DNA of 64,000 nt from the NCBI GenBank assembly GCA_948567375.1, contig OX419759.1, forward strand, positions 59,435,493 through 59,499,492, written 5' to 3'. This stretch comes from Lunularia cruciata (Eukaryota; Streptophyta; Marchantiopsida; Lunulariales; Lunulariaceae). The translations under genes and the position numbers were made by a program. Positions 22,541 through 34,585 of this stretch are shown here, one piece after another. The notes below the pieces were generated by a model. It was not told the DNA's origin. It saw nothing but the letters and a program-made list of their open reading frames with translations, and searched no databases. Each line of letters opens with the position of its first letter. The stretch's first letter is position 1.

Positions 22541-25500
22541 CTATGTGGCATCATGAAGGGGATACCCTTTCCAAAGGACCTTGTACTCCGTATGTTGGCG
22601 GCGTCCTTGTTGGATGTGGCGACATGCAAGGATATGATCAATTTTGTACTCCTCATGATCATGGATAGGGATAGGGAGAGGAGGAGGTTGGACTTGAGAG
22701 GAGAAAGAAGAGGGGTTAGTAACAAAGGGTTTTAACTTAGAAACATGAAAGATAGGATGGATGCGCATATGAGAAGGCAAAGCAAGTCGATAAGCAACAA
22801 GAGAGATAATTTGGGTGAGATCAAAAAGTCCTATCCAATTAGGGGCAAGTTTATGAACTTGGGTATCAAGTGGGAAGGGTAGATTACTAGAGGATAGCAT
22901 AACTTTACCATCGGCTTCAAAGGTGAGATCACAACAATGATAGGTCCACATATTGTTTTTGATGATTTTGAGCAACAAGGAGGTAAGATTTGGCTTGTTG
23001 GAGAGATTTGGAGATGGTGGTCAAGAAGTTTGAAGTATGGGGGACCTGAGACAGAGGAGGAGCAAGAAGAGAATCTAGGACAAGCGGATCTTGGCCAAAA
23101 TTGAGAAAGAAAGGAGAGAATCTGGTGCTTGTATGTAGAATTGTTGTATGCAAAATCCACAACTGCACGACATTGATCCCAATTGGTATGGTGAATGTTG
23201 ACAAAAGCACAAAGCATATCTTCCAAGGTGCAATTTGCATGTTCAGTTTGTCCATCAGTTTGAGGATGATAAGCTGTGGACAAAGCAAGCTTGGTACCAA
23301 GTATCTAGAAGAGTGCTTGCAAAAAATTTCCGGTGAAGCAAGGATCACGGTCGGAGATGAGTACACATGGCATCCCATGATGTTTGAATACATTATTAAA
23401 GTTACACCAAGGTTGGAGCATCCACAATATCAACCATTGGTGCCAAATGGATTTGCTTACTAAGCTTATCCACAAACACCACAATTGTTGTGTGACCTTG
23501 TTGTGTCTTGGGCAAGGAGGTGATGAGATCTAAGCTCACATGCTCCCAATGAGCAGTTGGAACGGGAAGTGGTTGAAGGAGTCCACTTGGCTTCTGGTTA
23601 CTAGCCTTGTTGCGTTGACAACTCTCACACAATTGGACAAACTCTTGAACATCTCGTGTCATGTTGGGCCACCACCATTGGCGTTGGAGGGTATCCAAGG
23701 TCTTGTCCACCCCCATGTGACCAGCTATTGGTAAATCATGGGCTTTCTAAAGGCGCACAAGTTGGATACCACCTTTGGTTGGCACATAGATCCGGTCCGC
23801 ATGAAATAGAAGGCCTTCCTTGAAGGAGAAGGTGTTGTACTCCTTGTTGTTTGTTGTCAAACAACCATGTACCATTTGGAAGAAGTGATCTTGTTGTAGA
23901 GCTGACCAAAACTTGTTATGGACCTTGGGGTCCATTGACACCATTGTAATTGCCGTCGTGATAAGAAAAAGAGACTTCAAATTAGGTCATTGTGATAGAG
24001 CATAAGGGATGATATGGAACCAACCTGGTTTGTACTCAAATTTGATATCAAACAATTGGAGTTGCTCTTTCCATCAATGATGTCAACTCTTCATGTGTTC
24101 CATGTGTAAGGTCTACAACAATACCTTTTGATCAGTTCGCATGATCACTTGTTTCCTTAAGAGATAATGGTAGCATATACCATTGCAAGTTGTTCCCAAT
24201 CCTAAGCAAAGTAATTTCTTTCAATTGTATTTAGTTGGTGAGACACAAAGGCAATGAGATGTAGTCCATTTGGGAATTCTTGTTGCAAGATAGCTCCAAT
24301 TGCAAAGTTAGAAGCATCAAAATCAACCACATAAGGTAGTTGAGTATCATATGGTTGAAGAATGGGTCTTGAAGACACCATATGCTTTAACTTCTGGAAT
24401 GCTTCTTCATGCTTGGTGGTCCACTAGAAGCTCGAGTTCTTTCCCAATAGGTCAATTAATGGCGCAGCCACATGAGCATAATAGTGAATAAACCGTCAAT
24501 AAAAATTGGCCAATCCATTGAATGAACCATACTTCTGTAGCATCCTTTGGGGTTGGCCAATCAAGAATGGCCTTGATTTTCTCTTCTTCCATCTTGATCT
24601 CCTTTGATGAGATCTTGTGACCCAAGAAGGTAACCTTCTTTTGCCAAAAGGCACACTTCAACTTCTTGTAGTAAAATTTCCATTGTTGTAGTCGTCTTAG
24701 GACTTCTCACACATGATTCATGTATTCTGTCTTTGTCTTGCTATAGATTAAGATATCATCCAAGAACACCACTATGGACCAATCCAATAGTCCATCCAAC
24801 ACCCGATGCATCTGATCCATGAAGACTGTTGGAGCATTAGTGAGTCCAAAAGGTAGAACTCTCCACTTAAAATGCCCATACCTTGTGCAAAAGGTAGTCT
24901 TTTGCACATCCTCTCTATCAATAGGGATTTGCCAATAGCCATTGTGAAGATCCAACTTGGAAAAGTATCATGCTCTACTTAGTTGATCAAACAAGTAGTT
25001 GATCTGAGGCAAGGGATATACATTCTTCATAGTTTGCTTATTGAGCCCACAATAATCCATACATAAACAACCTCCATCCTTCTTTGGAACAAATAGTATT
25101 GGTGCTCTCCAAGGGGAGGTACTATGTCGTATGAAGTTCTTCTCCAACAACTCTATAAGTATTGTTTGCAACTCCTCCAACTCCTTCGGTGAGAGCCAAT
25201 AGATTGGTCTACTCATTGGAGTCCTCCTTGGTAATAACTTGATCTTGAAGGGCATACCTCAATCAGAGGGTAATCCCTTTGGCAAATCATCCAGAAACAC
25301 GTCTACAAACTCCTGAACTATCTGATCAACCATTGCTTGATGAGGCTCTTGGCCCTCCCTCGTTAATTCTTGTGCAATCGGCTTGATCCACATTACAAAT
25401 ATAGACTTATCTTCCTCCAAAGCTTGCTCTATGGCTGCTTTGCTAACAAACTTCCCTTTTAGGGACTCATCTCTCTTCCAAGCTTGCTCCATGGTTGCCT

Positions 25501-26026
25501 TCTTAGCAAACTTCCCATCTTGGGACTCATCTTCCTTCAAGGTTCACTCTATAGCTACCTTCCCAACAAACTTCCCATCTTGAGACTGACTATTCTTAGG
25601 TGCCTTACTCAGAGGTGCCAAGCAACCTAATTGGAAATTCTTTCCTTGGTGTTGTACTTGAATTTGTCGTCAGGTCCGATGAAATTGAACCTTAAGACAT
25701 TAACCCAAGGTAGACCTAGAATGATATCATAATGTAGAGATGCCACTACAAACCTCATACACTCCAAATACTCCTCAATCTTGAAGGTAACAAGATGCAA
25801 GGTACGGGATGCAAAACCCTTTCTACCATCTACCATCTACCATCATCAATCTACTTCCAATTACTGGCTTGATAGGTATACCCAATTCCTTTTCCACTTG
25901 CATTGACATGCAATTCTTTGAATTTCTAGAATCAACCAAAATCCTACAACCTTGATTAGATATTGTACCTTGCAAGTGAAGCAAACTTGCATAGGTCAAG
26001 CCTTCAATCCCTTTAGAACTAATCAA
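22541..26026 (-). pseudogene. Gypsy B pol with chromodomain
   Basis: From upstream to downstream on the minus strand: protease (ILVDSRNSKN near 25970; the Gly of DSG is Arg), RT (LFVPKKDGG near 25080; FLDDILIYS near 24740-24770), RNase H remnants (24000-24600), and integrase fragments 22831-23716 (CESCQRNKA, YHPQTDGQTEHAN). The chromodomain (YKVLWKGYPLHDAT) is near 22541-22640. The frame changes repeatedly and there are many stops. Copy A is the template for this reading. Confidence 0.93.
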
Positions 26027-26042
26027 GCTCCCAATAGGCGGC

Positions 26043-27000
26043 TCAAGATCTCCTACTAGGATTCTTTGTTTCCCTGATCATTCCGCTCCACAACCTCCAC
26101 CTGGGCAACTTGTTGAGGTCACTCGTTCTTGAGTGGACATTCAGCAATGCGATGCCCCAATTGGTGACAATAAAAACAACCACCATTTTGTTGCATTTTC
26201 TCTCTATCTGTAGTGCCAAGTGGTCTTTGTTGAATGGCATCACTCTCAATTGGTAATGGCTCCTCCACTCGTGTGTAGTGTGTCGGTAGGCTTTGTGGAG
26301 GTTGAGGTCAAGACCAAGTTGTTGCCACCAAGGAATCAAAATGTTCGGCCAACCGCATGGCTTCCTCCAAGTGTTGTGGCTCTCACATGGTTACCTCTAA
26401 TTTGGTTCTTGCCTTCAAGCCCCTCACAAATTGATCTAGAGCTTCACCTTCCAATATATCTAGAATTTGCATGATGGTGTTTTAGAATTGCGTGATTTAA
26501 CTTCTTATTGAACCAATTTGTTTCAACTCTGCCAACTTATCTTGTACAGCTTGTATGGCATTTATAGCTTAGAACTTACTAATTATTGCACTCTTGAATT
26601 TTGCCCATGTCAAGATTGATGCAACAATTTGTCATTTAGTGCGCTCCACTCGGAATCTCCACCATAGCTTTGCTACTCCATCCAATTGGCTAGAAGCCAA
26701 GAAAATCTATTTTCACTCATCTTGTAGATTGGTCACTTCAAAATAACGTTCACAATCAAACACAAAATTCTCCACTGCACCTACAAGATTCTTACCTTCA
26801 AATATCTTAGGTTTAGGGAATTTGATCTGATCTTCTCCTTCTCAAATTGGTACTCTCTCCACATGCTCTTGTCGTCAAAGATCTTGTTTATCCAATAATA
26901 GAGTAAAGTGCTTGATTTGTTGCTACATAGCAAGGATAACATCAAGTATTTCCAGTATGGTTGCTACTCTATCATGCCACCCCTGATCTATCTAATTTAT
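26043..27000 (-). pseudogene. Gypsy B gag
   Basis: Matches copy A gag in broken frames. The zinc-knuckle region near 26130-26195 is degraded (FIVTNWGIALLNVH is read where the copy A DNA gives its knuckle in another frame). No continuous capsid frame remains. Confidence 0.8.
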
Positions 27001-27229
27001 TAACACATAGAAAGAGCATGTCCACCGTTCTCCATAAGTTGCAATTAGAATTACCAAGAGTTCCTCAAATATAGTGATCATATGCAAGAAATCTTGTCCA
27101 AAGTGTGAGGTGATGAACTATGTAAAATGATGCTTGGGTAATACTTGGATGTGAAAATCCCAATGGTTTGGTGGAAGTGGATTTGGTGGTCCAGAAATTC
27201 AATCCATCCCATTCCTTCTTTGATACCAA

Positions 27230-27640
27230 TGTAAAAGACCAAAACCGAGGAGAGAAATAGGAGAATGGAAGTTCACATTGGGACGCTTGAATGTGTAAAA
27301 ACTCCAAATGCCTAGCATGAGCTTTGGCTTTGGTATTTATAGGTAGCATACAAGGCCCTTGAGAAGCTTCTCAAGAAGCTTCCTTGAGCCGCTTTCTTAG
27401 AGTGCAAGCCAAGTTAACCAAGAAGCTTCTCAAGAAGCTTCCTTCTAGGAGCCACCTACTTGGCGTGCAAGCTAAACTAGTTAGAAGCTTCTAGAAGCTA
27501 CCTGCTTGAGGTGCAAGTTAATTAGTCGAGAAGCTTCCCAAGAAGCTTCATAGATGCTTTTGGAATATTCTAGGCTAATTTGGCTTATTCTCTACTTCAT
27601 TAGCCTTACTAACTACATTGCTAAACTCCATATTATTACA
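27230..27640 (-). repeat. 5' LTR of gypsy B
   Basis: 411 bp, about 14 bp shorter than its partner because one AAGCTTC-type block is lost. It is followed on the plus strand by CATTG. Confidence 0.93.
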
Positions 27641-27809
27641 CATTGGAAGATTATACTTGGCCCCAACTGTAGGATTGGTTGGAGTAATGACCTTGGAGAT
27701 AAAATATTGATGATCAAGAGCTAAAAGATGACATCAAGGCAACCTTTCTTAATAAGAGGTCAAAGAATAACAATGTAGGGTGGAGAGTTACAAAGACCTA
27801 GCTGAGAGT

Positions 27810-28424
27810 TGTAATATCATTAGCTAGACATATTATCTTGAGGTAGAATTTGGCTTGGTAACATCTAGAAGGATGTTATATATGATGGACTAAGTGGATT
27901 AGATAGAGGTGTTTGTCCCAAAGCAGCACCTATTATATAGCAAAGATGATCTCCTCAAAGGAAGCTCCACCCTTGGATCAGATACATGGATTAGTGATAT
28001 TAGCAAGCTCCACCCTTAGATTAGTTGCGAGGATGGGTGACATGTTGGTCTTTCCTATTTGGTTGGTCAAATAGGTTTGACTAAAGGGAATCTTTAGAAA
28101 ATCTTCCTATAAGAATCTCACAATCACATGGGTGATGTATCATTGGAAAGCTCTCAATGAGACAAACCTAGTGGAGGAAAGGCTAGCCTTACATTCATTG
28201 GAGAAAGGAGCATCAATATATTTTTAAGCCTAATTCATCCATTTAGGCCTTCAAAATTGACTCTTAAAGTTTTCATGCGGTTCTTGGCTCCTACCCTATT
28301 AGTAGAAGTACTCTTTTGGTGATACCTTTATCTGATCTACTTAGTCCATCATATATAACATCCTCCTAGATGTTACTAAACCAATTTTCACCTCTAGATA
28401 ATATGTCTAGCTATTGGTATTACA
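27810..28424 (-). repeat. 3' LTR of gypsy C, U5 replaced by an inverted copy of its own start
   Basis: The minus strand starts TGTAATACCAATAGC at 28424 and follows the C-family LTR until about 27915. From there, 27810-27912 is instead a reverse copy of the first 100 bp of the LTR. The block therefore begins and ends with TGTAATA-type sequence in opposite orientations and can fold back on itself. Confidence 0.8.
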
Positions 28425-28429
28425 AACCT

Positions 28430-29933
28430 CCCCCCTTTAAGACACAATGTACTCATTGTAAAGTTATTGCTCAAAAGATTTCACTAACACCGATGTATGG
28501 ATCAAGTTGGATATTGGTTCCCATATTGCCTCATATAGTTTGTACTTTTTCCATTGTACAAGATATTCTACATGAGGATGGTGAGTACTCCGGATGCATT
28601 TTTGAAGAATGCATTCAACTTCATATTCCTCCAACACTCATTGAGTGTTGGATAAGCTCAAATGTCTTGTATGGATGGAAAGTGAGGAGGTCATGGGGCA
28701 TATCTACATAGTAAGGAGACATGGAATACTAGTTGGATCTTCATGTGCAATGGTAGCTTAAGGTGGTAGGCCACTACGCCAATTTGACAAAGAATAGAGA
28801 AAGGTCTAATAAAATGATGTTTAAGCTTACAAGAGGCCAACTAATGTGAGGTTGGTGATTGATAGCTAGACTTGATCTCCAAAATTGAACTCCATGTGTC
28901 AATGGTGTGCATCTTCATATTGCTTCTATCAATTTTGGGCAATCTACAATTTGTGGTTGGTGTTCTCCACACCTTGTTGGATTCTAGAAACAAAAGTGTT
29001 GATAACATCAACCTTGGTAGCCATCGGACAGACCTTCATCAAGCTCAAAGGTGTGAAAGGATGCTCTTTATACATGAGTAAGAACAATGTGACCAATGTG
29101 GATACATTCACTAAATTTTTGTGCATATGTTCACTGAATTGTTATAAGCAAATTCCACCAATGGGAGTAAGGTGTCCCACCTCTCTTGTTCATCTAAGGT
29201 GAAGCCCCATAGCATGTCCTTAATAGTGTAATTTGTCCACTTTCTTTGTCCATTGGTTTATGGATGATAAGCTATAGACATGGCCAATTTGGTTTTGAGA
29301 AACCAAAGAGTATCTCCAAACCAAACTAGTGAATTCAATGCCTCTATTTGCAATGAGCACTCGAGACAAGCCATGGTGAGAGAAAACTACATCTAAGAAC
29401 AATTGAGCTAGTTGTAGGGCAGTCACATCCTTGGTGGTAGGATGTACATGAATCATTTTGCTAGTTCAGTTGACTAAGACTAAAATGGAATCAAACCTTG
29501 AGGTAGTCTTGGGCAATTCATAAACTAAATCTATGTTTACCTATTCCCAATGTTGCATAGAAGTGTGAAGGGGTTGAAGGAGTCTTGTGGGAGCTTGATT
29601 AAAAGTTTTATTTTGTTGATAGAGTAGGCAGCTCCAAACATATTCCATCAGATTGCCTAGACCTCTAATCAAGCTCTCTCAAGACTCATTCAACCCCACC
29701 CCACCCCTAAACAACATTGGGAATAGGTGAACATGGATTTGGTTTGTGAATTGCCCAAGACCACCTCAAGGTTTGATTCCATTGTAGTCAATAGTAATGG
29801 CCCAAGCAAATAGTAATGGCATTTGACTGCATCCAAGGTCTTGTCCATTTCAACATGACCTACAATGGTGGAATCATGACATTCTACTCAAATGGTGGTT
29901 CTTATATCCATGGCATCTAGGATCCATAACTTG
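28430..29933 (-). pseudogene. Gypsy C integrase region
   Basis: The N-terminal zinc-binding segment reads VECHDSTIVGHVEMDKTL on the minus strand near 29820-29900. The core follows at 29220-29560 (TSKMIHVHPTTKDVTALQL, VVFSHHGLSRVLIANRGIEF). The core Asp in SDRG-type motifs is Asn here. Between these two pieces lies an inverted duplication (29473-29794) that carries the core start on both strands. The part 28430-29200 is too degraded to assign beyond position. Integrase would join element DNA to the chromosome; this copy cannot. Confidence 0.8.
29473..29794. repeat. Inverted duplication inside gypsy C integrase
   Basis: Arms 29473-29602 and 29666-29794 are reverse complements with scattered mismatches and a spacer of about 63 nt. 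Both arms encode the same integrase peptide (LPKTTSRFDSI), one on each strand. Confidence 0.85.
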
Positions 29934-30737
29934 TGTGACAACCCAACAAGTATCACTTGTGCGGTAATCATCAAGTAACAATTGTTCCTAGAGAGATACA
30001 ATCAAAAATGGTAAAATCAAATACAAAGTAAAATGTCACAAATAGTTCTTCTTAATTTCATCTTTATTCTCTTAGGTAGAAACCACACCTAGAATAGAAT
30101 AACAAGGATTGATTCACAATCTTGTCATAATAAAATATCAGCCATAATCACAATTCTTCAAATCTTTCCACAAAATCTTTCTTGATTGTGATAATTTAGT
30201 TCTTCCCATAGAAGGCTACTTCACTATGAAAAAATTTGGCCTTGAAATTGTGATCCACCCCCATTGAAGGTACAACTTCCTCAATCAAACATGCTTTGCA
30301 TGTTTGATTGAGGAAGTTGATTGAGGAAGCTGATTGAGGAAGCATCAATCCAATATTTTGATCACAAATGCAAAATACTACCAACAATACAATTCCTCGC
30401 ATATTTTTCAAGACATTACTTTGATAGCTATCTGCTCATGATCAAACACACAAAATGAACATCAGCACTACATAATCCAACATCCACACTTGTTGACTTG
30501 CACTTCAAATTTCTCCAAACACTCAAAAACACACACAAGATTGATACTCAATATTAAGATGAAATGTTGAGCACTGAGTTACAATAATTTTCTTTACCCA
30601 ACTTCAGAACTATGCATACTAACGTGAACAACAAAACACTATGAATGCCTCCTTTAAATAAGCAGAGAAATCTGACTGTTATCTAACTAAATACCATTAT
30701 AAATACAACTCTAACAACTTATAGATCCAACATGACA
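29934..30737 (-). repeat. LTR-like terminal region of E1
   Basis: Homologous to 60524-62018 (after removing the solo LTR there). On the minus strand it starts TGTCATGTTGGATC and ends GGGTTGTCACA. A TATTTAAA promoter-like box is conserved in both copies about 70-90 bp in. A short version of the end also occurs at 53589-53700. A 22-bp-arm hairpin unique to this copy lies at 30273-30319. Confidence 0.65.
30273..30319. repeat. Perfect hairpin, 22-bp arms, 3-nt loop
   Basis: The arms are 30273-30294 and 30298-30319, exact reverse complements around TTT. The GATTGAGGAAG block then repeats twice more to about 30345. The homologous position in E2 (about 61595-61620) has no such hairpin. Confidence 0.95.
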
Positions 30738-30856
30738 TTTCACTTCTTCATATTTTCCTCTTTAAATCTAAAATCTGTTACTCATCTGATCCGATGTCTA
30801 CTTTGACTTCAATTTCTAATCCAATGTCTCTACAATCACTTCTCCTTCTTTGGGTT

Positions 30857-32900
30857 TATCTACAATTCCTCTTTTATTTCCATCCTATCTTCAGCTTGAA
30901 CTGAAATTGAAGTCATAACTATGCTCTCTACCTTCTCCTTCTCTAATTTAACTTCTTCTAATGTCTTAGGAAACTCACCCAAAGATGCATGCACTCCTAC
31001 TTTAGCTACTTTGTACCTAGGCTCCTCCTTCACACTACTCCAAAGTTTATCTAATTTGGATCTAGCTAAATCTAGTCTGAGATGGACATTGTCACCTACT
31101 TCTACCATCTTCTTATCTACACAATCTCTTAAGAAAATTAACAATTTGTTCAGATCTATTTCCTTTGCTTTCTGCTTCCTTGTCTCCTACACAAGCAACT
31201 TCAACTCATGCAATCTCAATTCCTCCAACTTCACTTCCACTTTGGTACTCAACATCACCTTCATTCTCCTGATGATGTCTCTGATTAATTCTGATGTATT
31301 TTGATGCTCCACCTTCAACTCGTCTTCATACATCTGCAATTCAACTTTGTACCCAACCGTCAGCATCTTCTTCTCCTTTGCATACTAAGAAATTTGGCCT
31401 TTTGTACTTCTCACCAAACCTTGTAATCTTTCCTCCTCTTGATGTCTAGTTGTCAACTCACGCTACCATGCTTGATCTTTCTATGCTATGCTCTTCCTTA
31501 GGCTCTCTAGTTCTTGCTCCATCACTGCTGCCATTGCCTTTGAGTGTAGCACCTCCAAGTGTCCATCAACAAATTCTCCCTTGAAGTTCTTGAATGTTGC
31601 CTTCTGTTCCTTCAATTCTATAGCTCATTGCTTGAGTTCTTTGCCGCTCTTCATACAACTCTCCTTCAAGTCATCAAAGCTCTTCCTCTAAAATAATAGC
31701 CTCAACCCAAAGTTCTTTGGCTTCTTGCTCTCCTCGGGTTAACTACCTCCTCAACTCTAAGTTTTCTTCATTCAAGAACTTGAATATACCAATTTCATCC
31801 TTCACTTCAAGATGCTCTCTCCTCAACTCTTCCTTCCTCTTCTGCAGCTGCACCAACAAAGGACAGATGATATTTGATATATACTCAACTTTGGCATATC
31901 TTCCTTCATCACCTTCTCTTTCTCTGTCTTCAGTCAGCCCTCTTCTTCAGCTGGTACTTTACCCCAAAGGCGTGATCTTTGTACTTTCAATGTTACTCCT
32001 TTTGAGCTTTCTTCCTCCTCTTCAACTTTGCTTGGAGTTGCAACTACAACTGTCTAGTCCTCTTCAATCTTGCTGCCCTTGGAAACACCAAGGTAGGTTC
32101 TTCAACTTGTTCTTCCTCCAACTCTATTGCATGGAACTCCAGACAAAGCTCGTCTCCTCCTTCCATATGGTCAATCACCACCTGGAACATCTCATCTTCT
32201 TCTCCCGCTACTTTGTCCACTAATTGTTAGATTTCAGGTTCTCCATCACTCTCACTTTTGGACTCCTTACTCTATAGGGTGAACTCTTCTTCCTCTCCTA
32301 ATTCTTCACACTTTGACTTGGCTTCTCCTTTCAATTCTTTCCCCAAAGACTAGTTCTTCACCACCACCACCACCACCATTTTGGCTTTGGATTTAGCCTC
32401 CTCATCTTTTGTGGCTGTAGGGGGGATATTCTTCCTTTAGATCTACTTCTCTTTCTTGGCATTGGATTTCCACCAACATTATCTTCTCCTTCCAGATCTT
32501 GATGTAGTGGTCATCGCCTTCACAAACTCACCTTATGTAATATTACTCATCAAAATTCGCTACTCATCATAAGTTGTGGTGAAAGTGTGACACTAGTCTT
32601 CCTCTCTCCTCCAAGCTAAGTATGTTTAGTCTAAAGTAGAAATGGGCTACAAAAGGTAAAAAATAATGGAGTGGTAGGTCTACTCTTCAATTGTTAATCA
32701 TCTCACCTACTCGTTGGTGCAAACACTTTTTTTCAATTCATTGCTTCTCCTACAAACATTTGGTAGAAAACAAAACTTATTGCATCATCACATAGATGGT
32801 TTGCTTTGGCTTAAACATGGCCATCATCATGCTGACTATACCCATTTGATCGGGTCTCTATAGCTATCTACCTTGTACAGTTCTTAGTGCGAGATGCACT
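30857..32900 (-). pseudogene. E-family protein, coiled-coil part (copy E1)
   Basis: Reading the minus strand gives a long Glu/Lys/Leu-rich protein. From upstream: an end of the N-terminal domain near 32740-32840 (MMMAMFKPKQTIYVM type), then an acidic stretch near 32080-32300. After that come heptad-like helices (FKFLNEENLELRR, ELRLHELKLL) down to the stop at about 30860. The last open piece, 30860-31144, includes LRLDLARSKLDKLWSS. Stops and frameshifts break it throughout. The same order and sequence recur at 62062-62660, so the protein is a property of the element. A long coiled coil suggests self-assembly, perhaps gag-like, but that is inference. Confidence 0.7.
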
Positions 32901-32937
32901 AAAAGAATTTCTTATGTTAGTTGTTTCTTTTGAAGAA

Positions 32938-33633
32938 TGTAATACCAAGAGCTAGCCATATGATCTAGATATGAAATTTGGTTTTGTAACATCTAGAATG
33001 ATGTTATACATGATAGTCAAAATAGATCAGATACAAGTATCACCAAAAGAGTACTTCTATTAATAGAGTAGAAACAAAATAGACTTGAGAACCTTAGAAC
33101 CAATAGCTAGACATATGATTTAAAGGTAAGAATTGGTTTGGTAACATATGGAAGGATGTTACACATGATGGACTAAACAAATCAGAAAGAAGTATCACCA
33201 AAAGGGGACTTCTACTAATAGAGTAGGAACCAAAATATGCCTAATATCTTTGAAGGCAATTTCGGAGGCCTAAACGAATGAATTAGGCCTCAAAAATGTG
33301 TCGAACGCCCCCCTCCCTAAGTCAGAGGAGAGGCTGGACTTCCTTTCTCTGCGTCTGTCTCGTCAAGAGCTCTCCAATGGTACCTTACTCACGTGATTCT
33401 GAGACTCCTACAAGAAGATTCTCTAAAAGATTCCCTCCAGTCATAGCTTGTTTGACCAACCAGATAGGACCTAGACCGACATGTCACCCATCCAAGTAAG
33501 TAATCCAAGGGTGGAGCTTCCTTGGAGGAGACCCTCTTTGTCTATATAATAAAGAGAAGGTGCTCCTTTGGGGCACCAAATGTTGAGTGTGTAATTTGTG
33601 TTTTCTCTCTTCTCTTGTCCTCGGAGTATTACA
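32938..33633 (+). mobile_element. Solo LTR of the gypsy C family
   Basis: 696 bp from TGTAATAC to GTATTACA, with a perfect 5-bp duplication AAGAA on both sides (32933-32937 and 33634-33638). Inside, the first ~155 bp is tandemly repeated (second copy from about 33101). A solo LTR arises when the two LTRs of an inserted element recombine. It splits the N-terminal domain of the E1 protein. Confidence 0.95.
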
Positions 33634-33638
33634 AAGAA

Positions 33639-34584
33639 TCACACTTTTGATAGAAGGTGACTTCTCCTACTTCTCTTGCTTTGTTCTCCAAGACTAGTCT
33701 CTAATTTGACTCAATCCATCAAGCTAGGTTCCCTTTCTTTCCCTCTGTCTTGAGACCGTCTTTGCAATTGCTAGCCGCAATTTGTGCCATGAACCCTTGA
33801 AAGCTCAAATTCTAGTTCCATACCAGAAAGGTGATGCAAATTCTGCTCAATACTTTGATCCTTGCTACTATATCCAATCGATAAATTGCAAGACCTCTTA
33901 AAAAAAATTAGAGTAATTTTGCATTTGCACACGTCTTTTTCTAGGTGGTCTACATCCATTATGTGGCATTGGAGTTACATCCCATTAGGTAGAAGTTTTA
34001 AATACCAAACATGTGTCATTGAACACTCACTACACTTTGCTTATTACCCTTTGATGGCATCATGTGCTTCCTCACTCTTGGTCCTCTAAAAGATCAAACC
34101 ATCCCCAAAACTTGAGATCCTGACTCCTTCAAGAAAACTATGGATAGGCATGGGATATCACCATGACATTTCAAGATTCACTCAATGAAATCTCAATCTT
34201 ATATTCTTCACTACTTGGTCATTCTTCAATCAATCTTCAATTGACAAGCAAATTCTGCATGTCTAGTTTCTATCACTCTCAATGCCATCTTGATCTTGAG
34301 GTAGTCATTTTCTTTACATGTACTTTCTTGATTGGCTAGACACAATGAAAAGTTGTTGTAGGTTATTCAGATTGGGATGCACATCCCAATGCAAAGTATA
34401 CTTTCTTTGGGTTCATATCTCCATGAGTCTGACCCAAGTCTTTTTGACTCAGACCCAAGGTTGACTTCTTTGAGTCTATGCCAATACACTTTCTTCTCTT
34501 TTCTTCTTCATTAAGCTTCAATTAGGCTTCAACAATACACTTCTTCTTTGAAGCTCATCAAAAATAAAAAATGTGGGTACCACT
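33639..34584 (-). pseudogene. E1 leader and start of E-family protein
   Basis: The stretch is homologous, in reverse, to 62661-63360. Shared pieces include AACCCAAAG(A/T)AAG, TTTG(C/T)ATTGGGA and a coding match: LSGMELEFELSRVHG here against LGMELECEFSRFHD at 63300-63345. A TATTTAAAA promoter-like box is near 34000. The frame is interrupted by the solo LTR at 33633. Confidence 0.65.
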
Positions 34585-34585
34585 T

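Larger units (their letters stand above)
22020..27640 (-). mobile_element. Ty3/gypsy chromovirus, copy B (same family as A)
   Basis: This minus-strand copy has its 5' LTR at 27230-27640 and 3' LTR at 22020-22444. A perfect target duplication, CATTG, lies at 22015-22019 and 27641-27645. The primer-binding site (TTGGTATCAAAG on the minus strand) is at 27218-27229. Its proteins match copy A segment by segment but with many more stops and frameshifts, so it is the older insertion. Only 238 bp of flanking DNA separates its 3' end from the 3' end of copy A. Confidence 0.96.
29934..34584 (-). mobile_element. Element E1, unclassified ~3.9-kb insertion in gypsy C
   Basis: On the minus strand E1 starts TGGTACCCACATTTTTT (34584) and ends GGGTTGTCACA (29934). 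On both sides gypsy C coding sequence resumes: codons for DGK (GATGGTAAG) upstream and KLWILDA (AAGTTATGG...) downstream, sharing AAG. That is what insertion with a short target duplication would leave. A 696-bp solo LTR sits inside. E1 encodes one broken protein: an N-terminal domain shared with 63285-64000 and a coiled coil shared with 62062-62660. I see no RT, integrase or transposase. Its last 800 bp looks LTR-like (starts TGTCA after a purine tract, contains a TATTTAAA box), but no matching copy exists at the other end. Confidence 0.75.

Noticed and set aside
30921-32223. Plus-strand ORFs rich in Ser, Leu and Phe over the E1 coiled-coil region
   Set aside because: They are antisense shadows; homology with E2 supports the minus strand.
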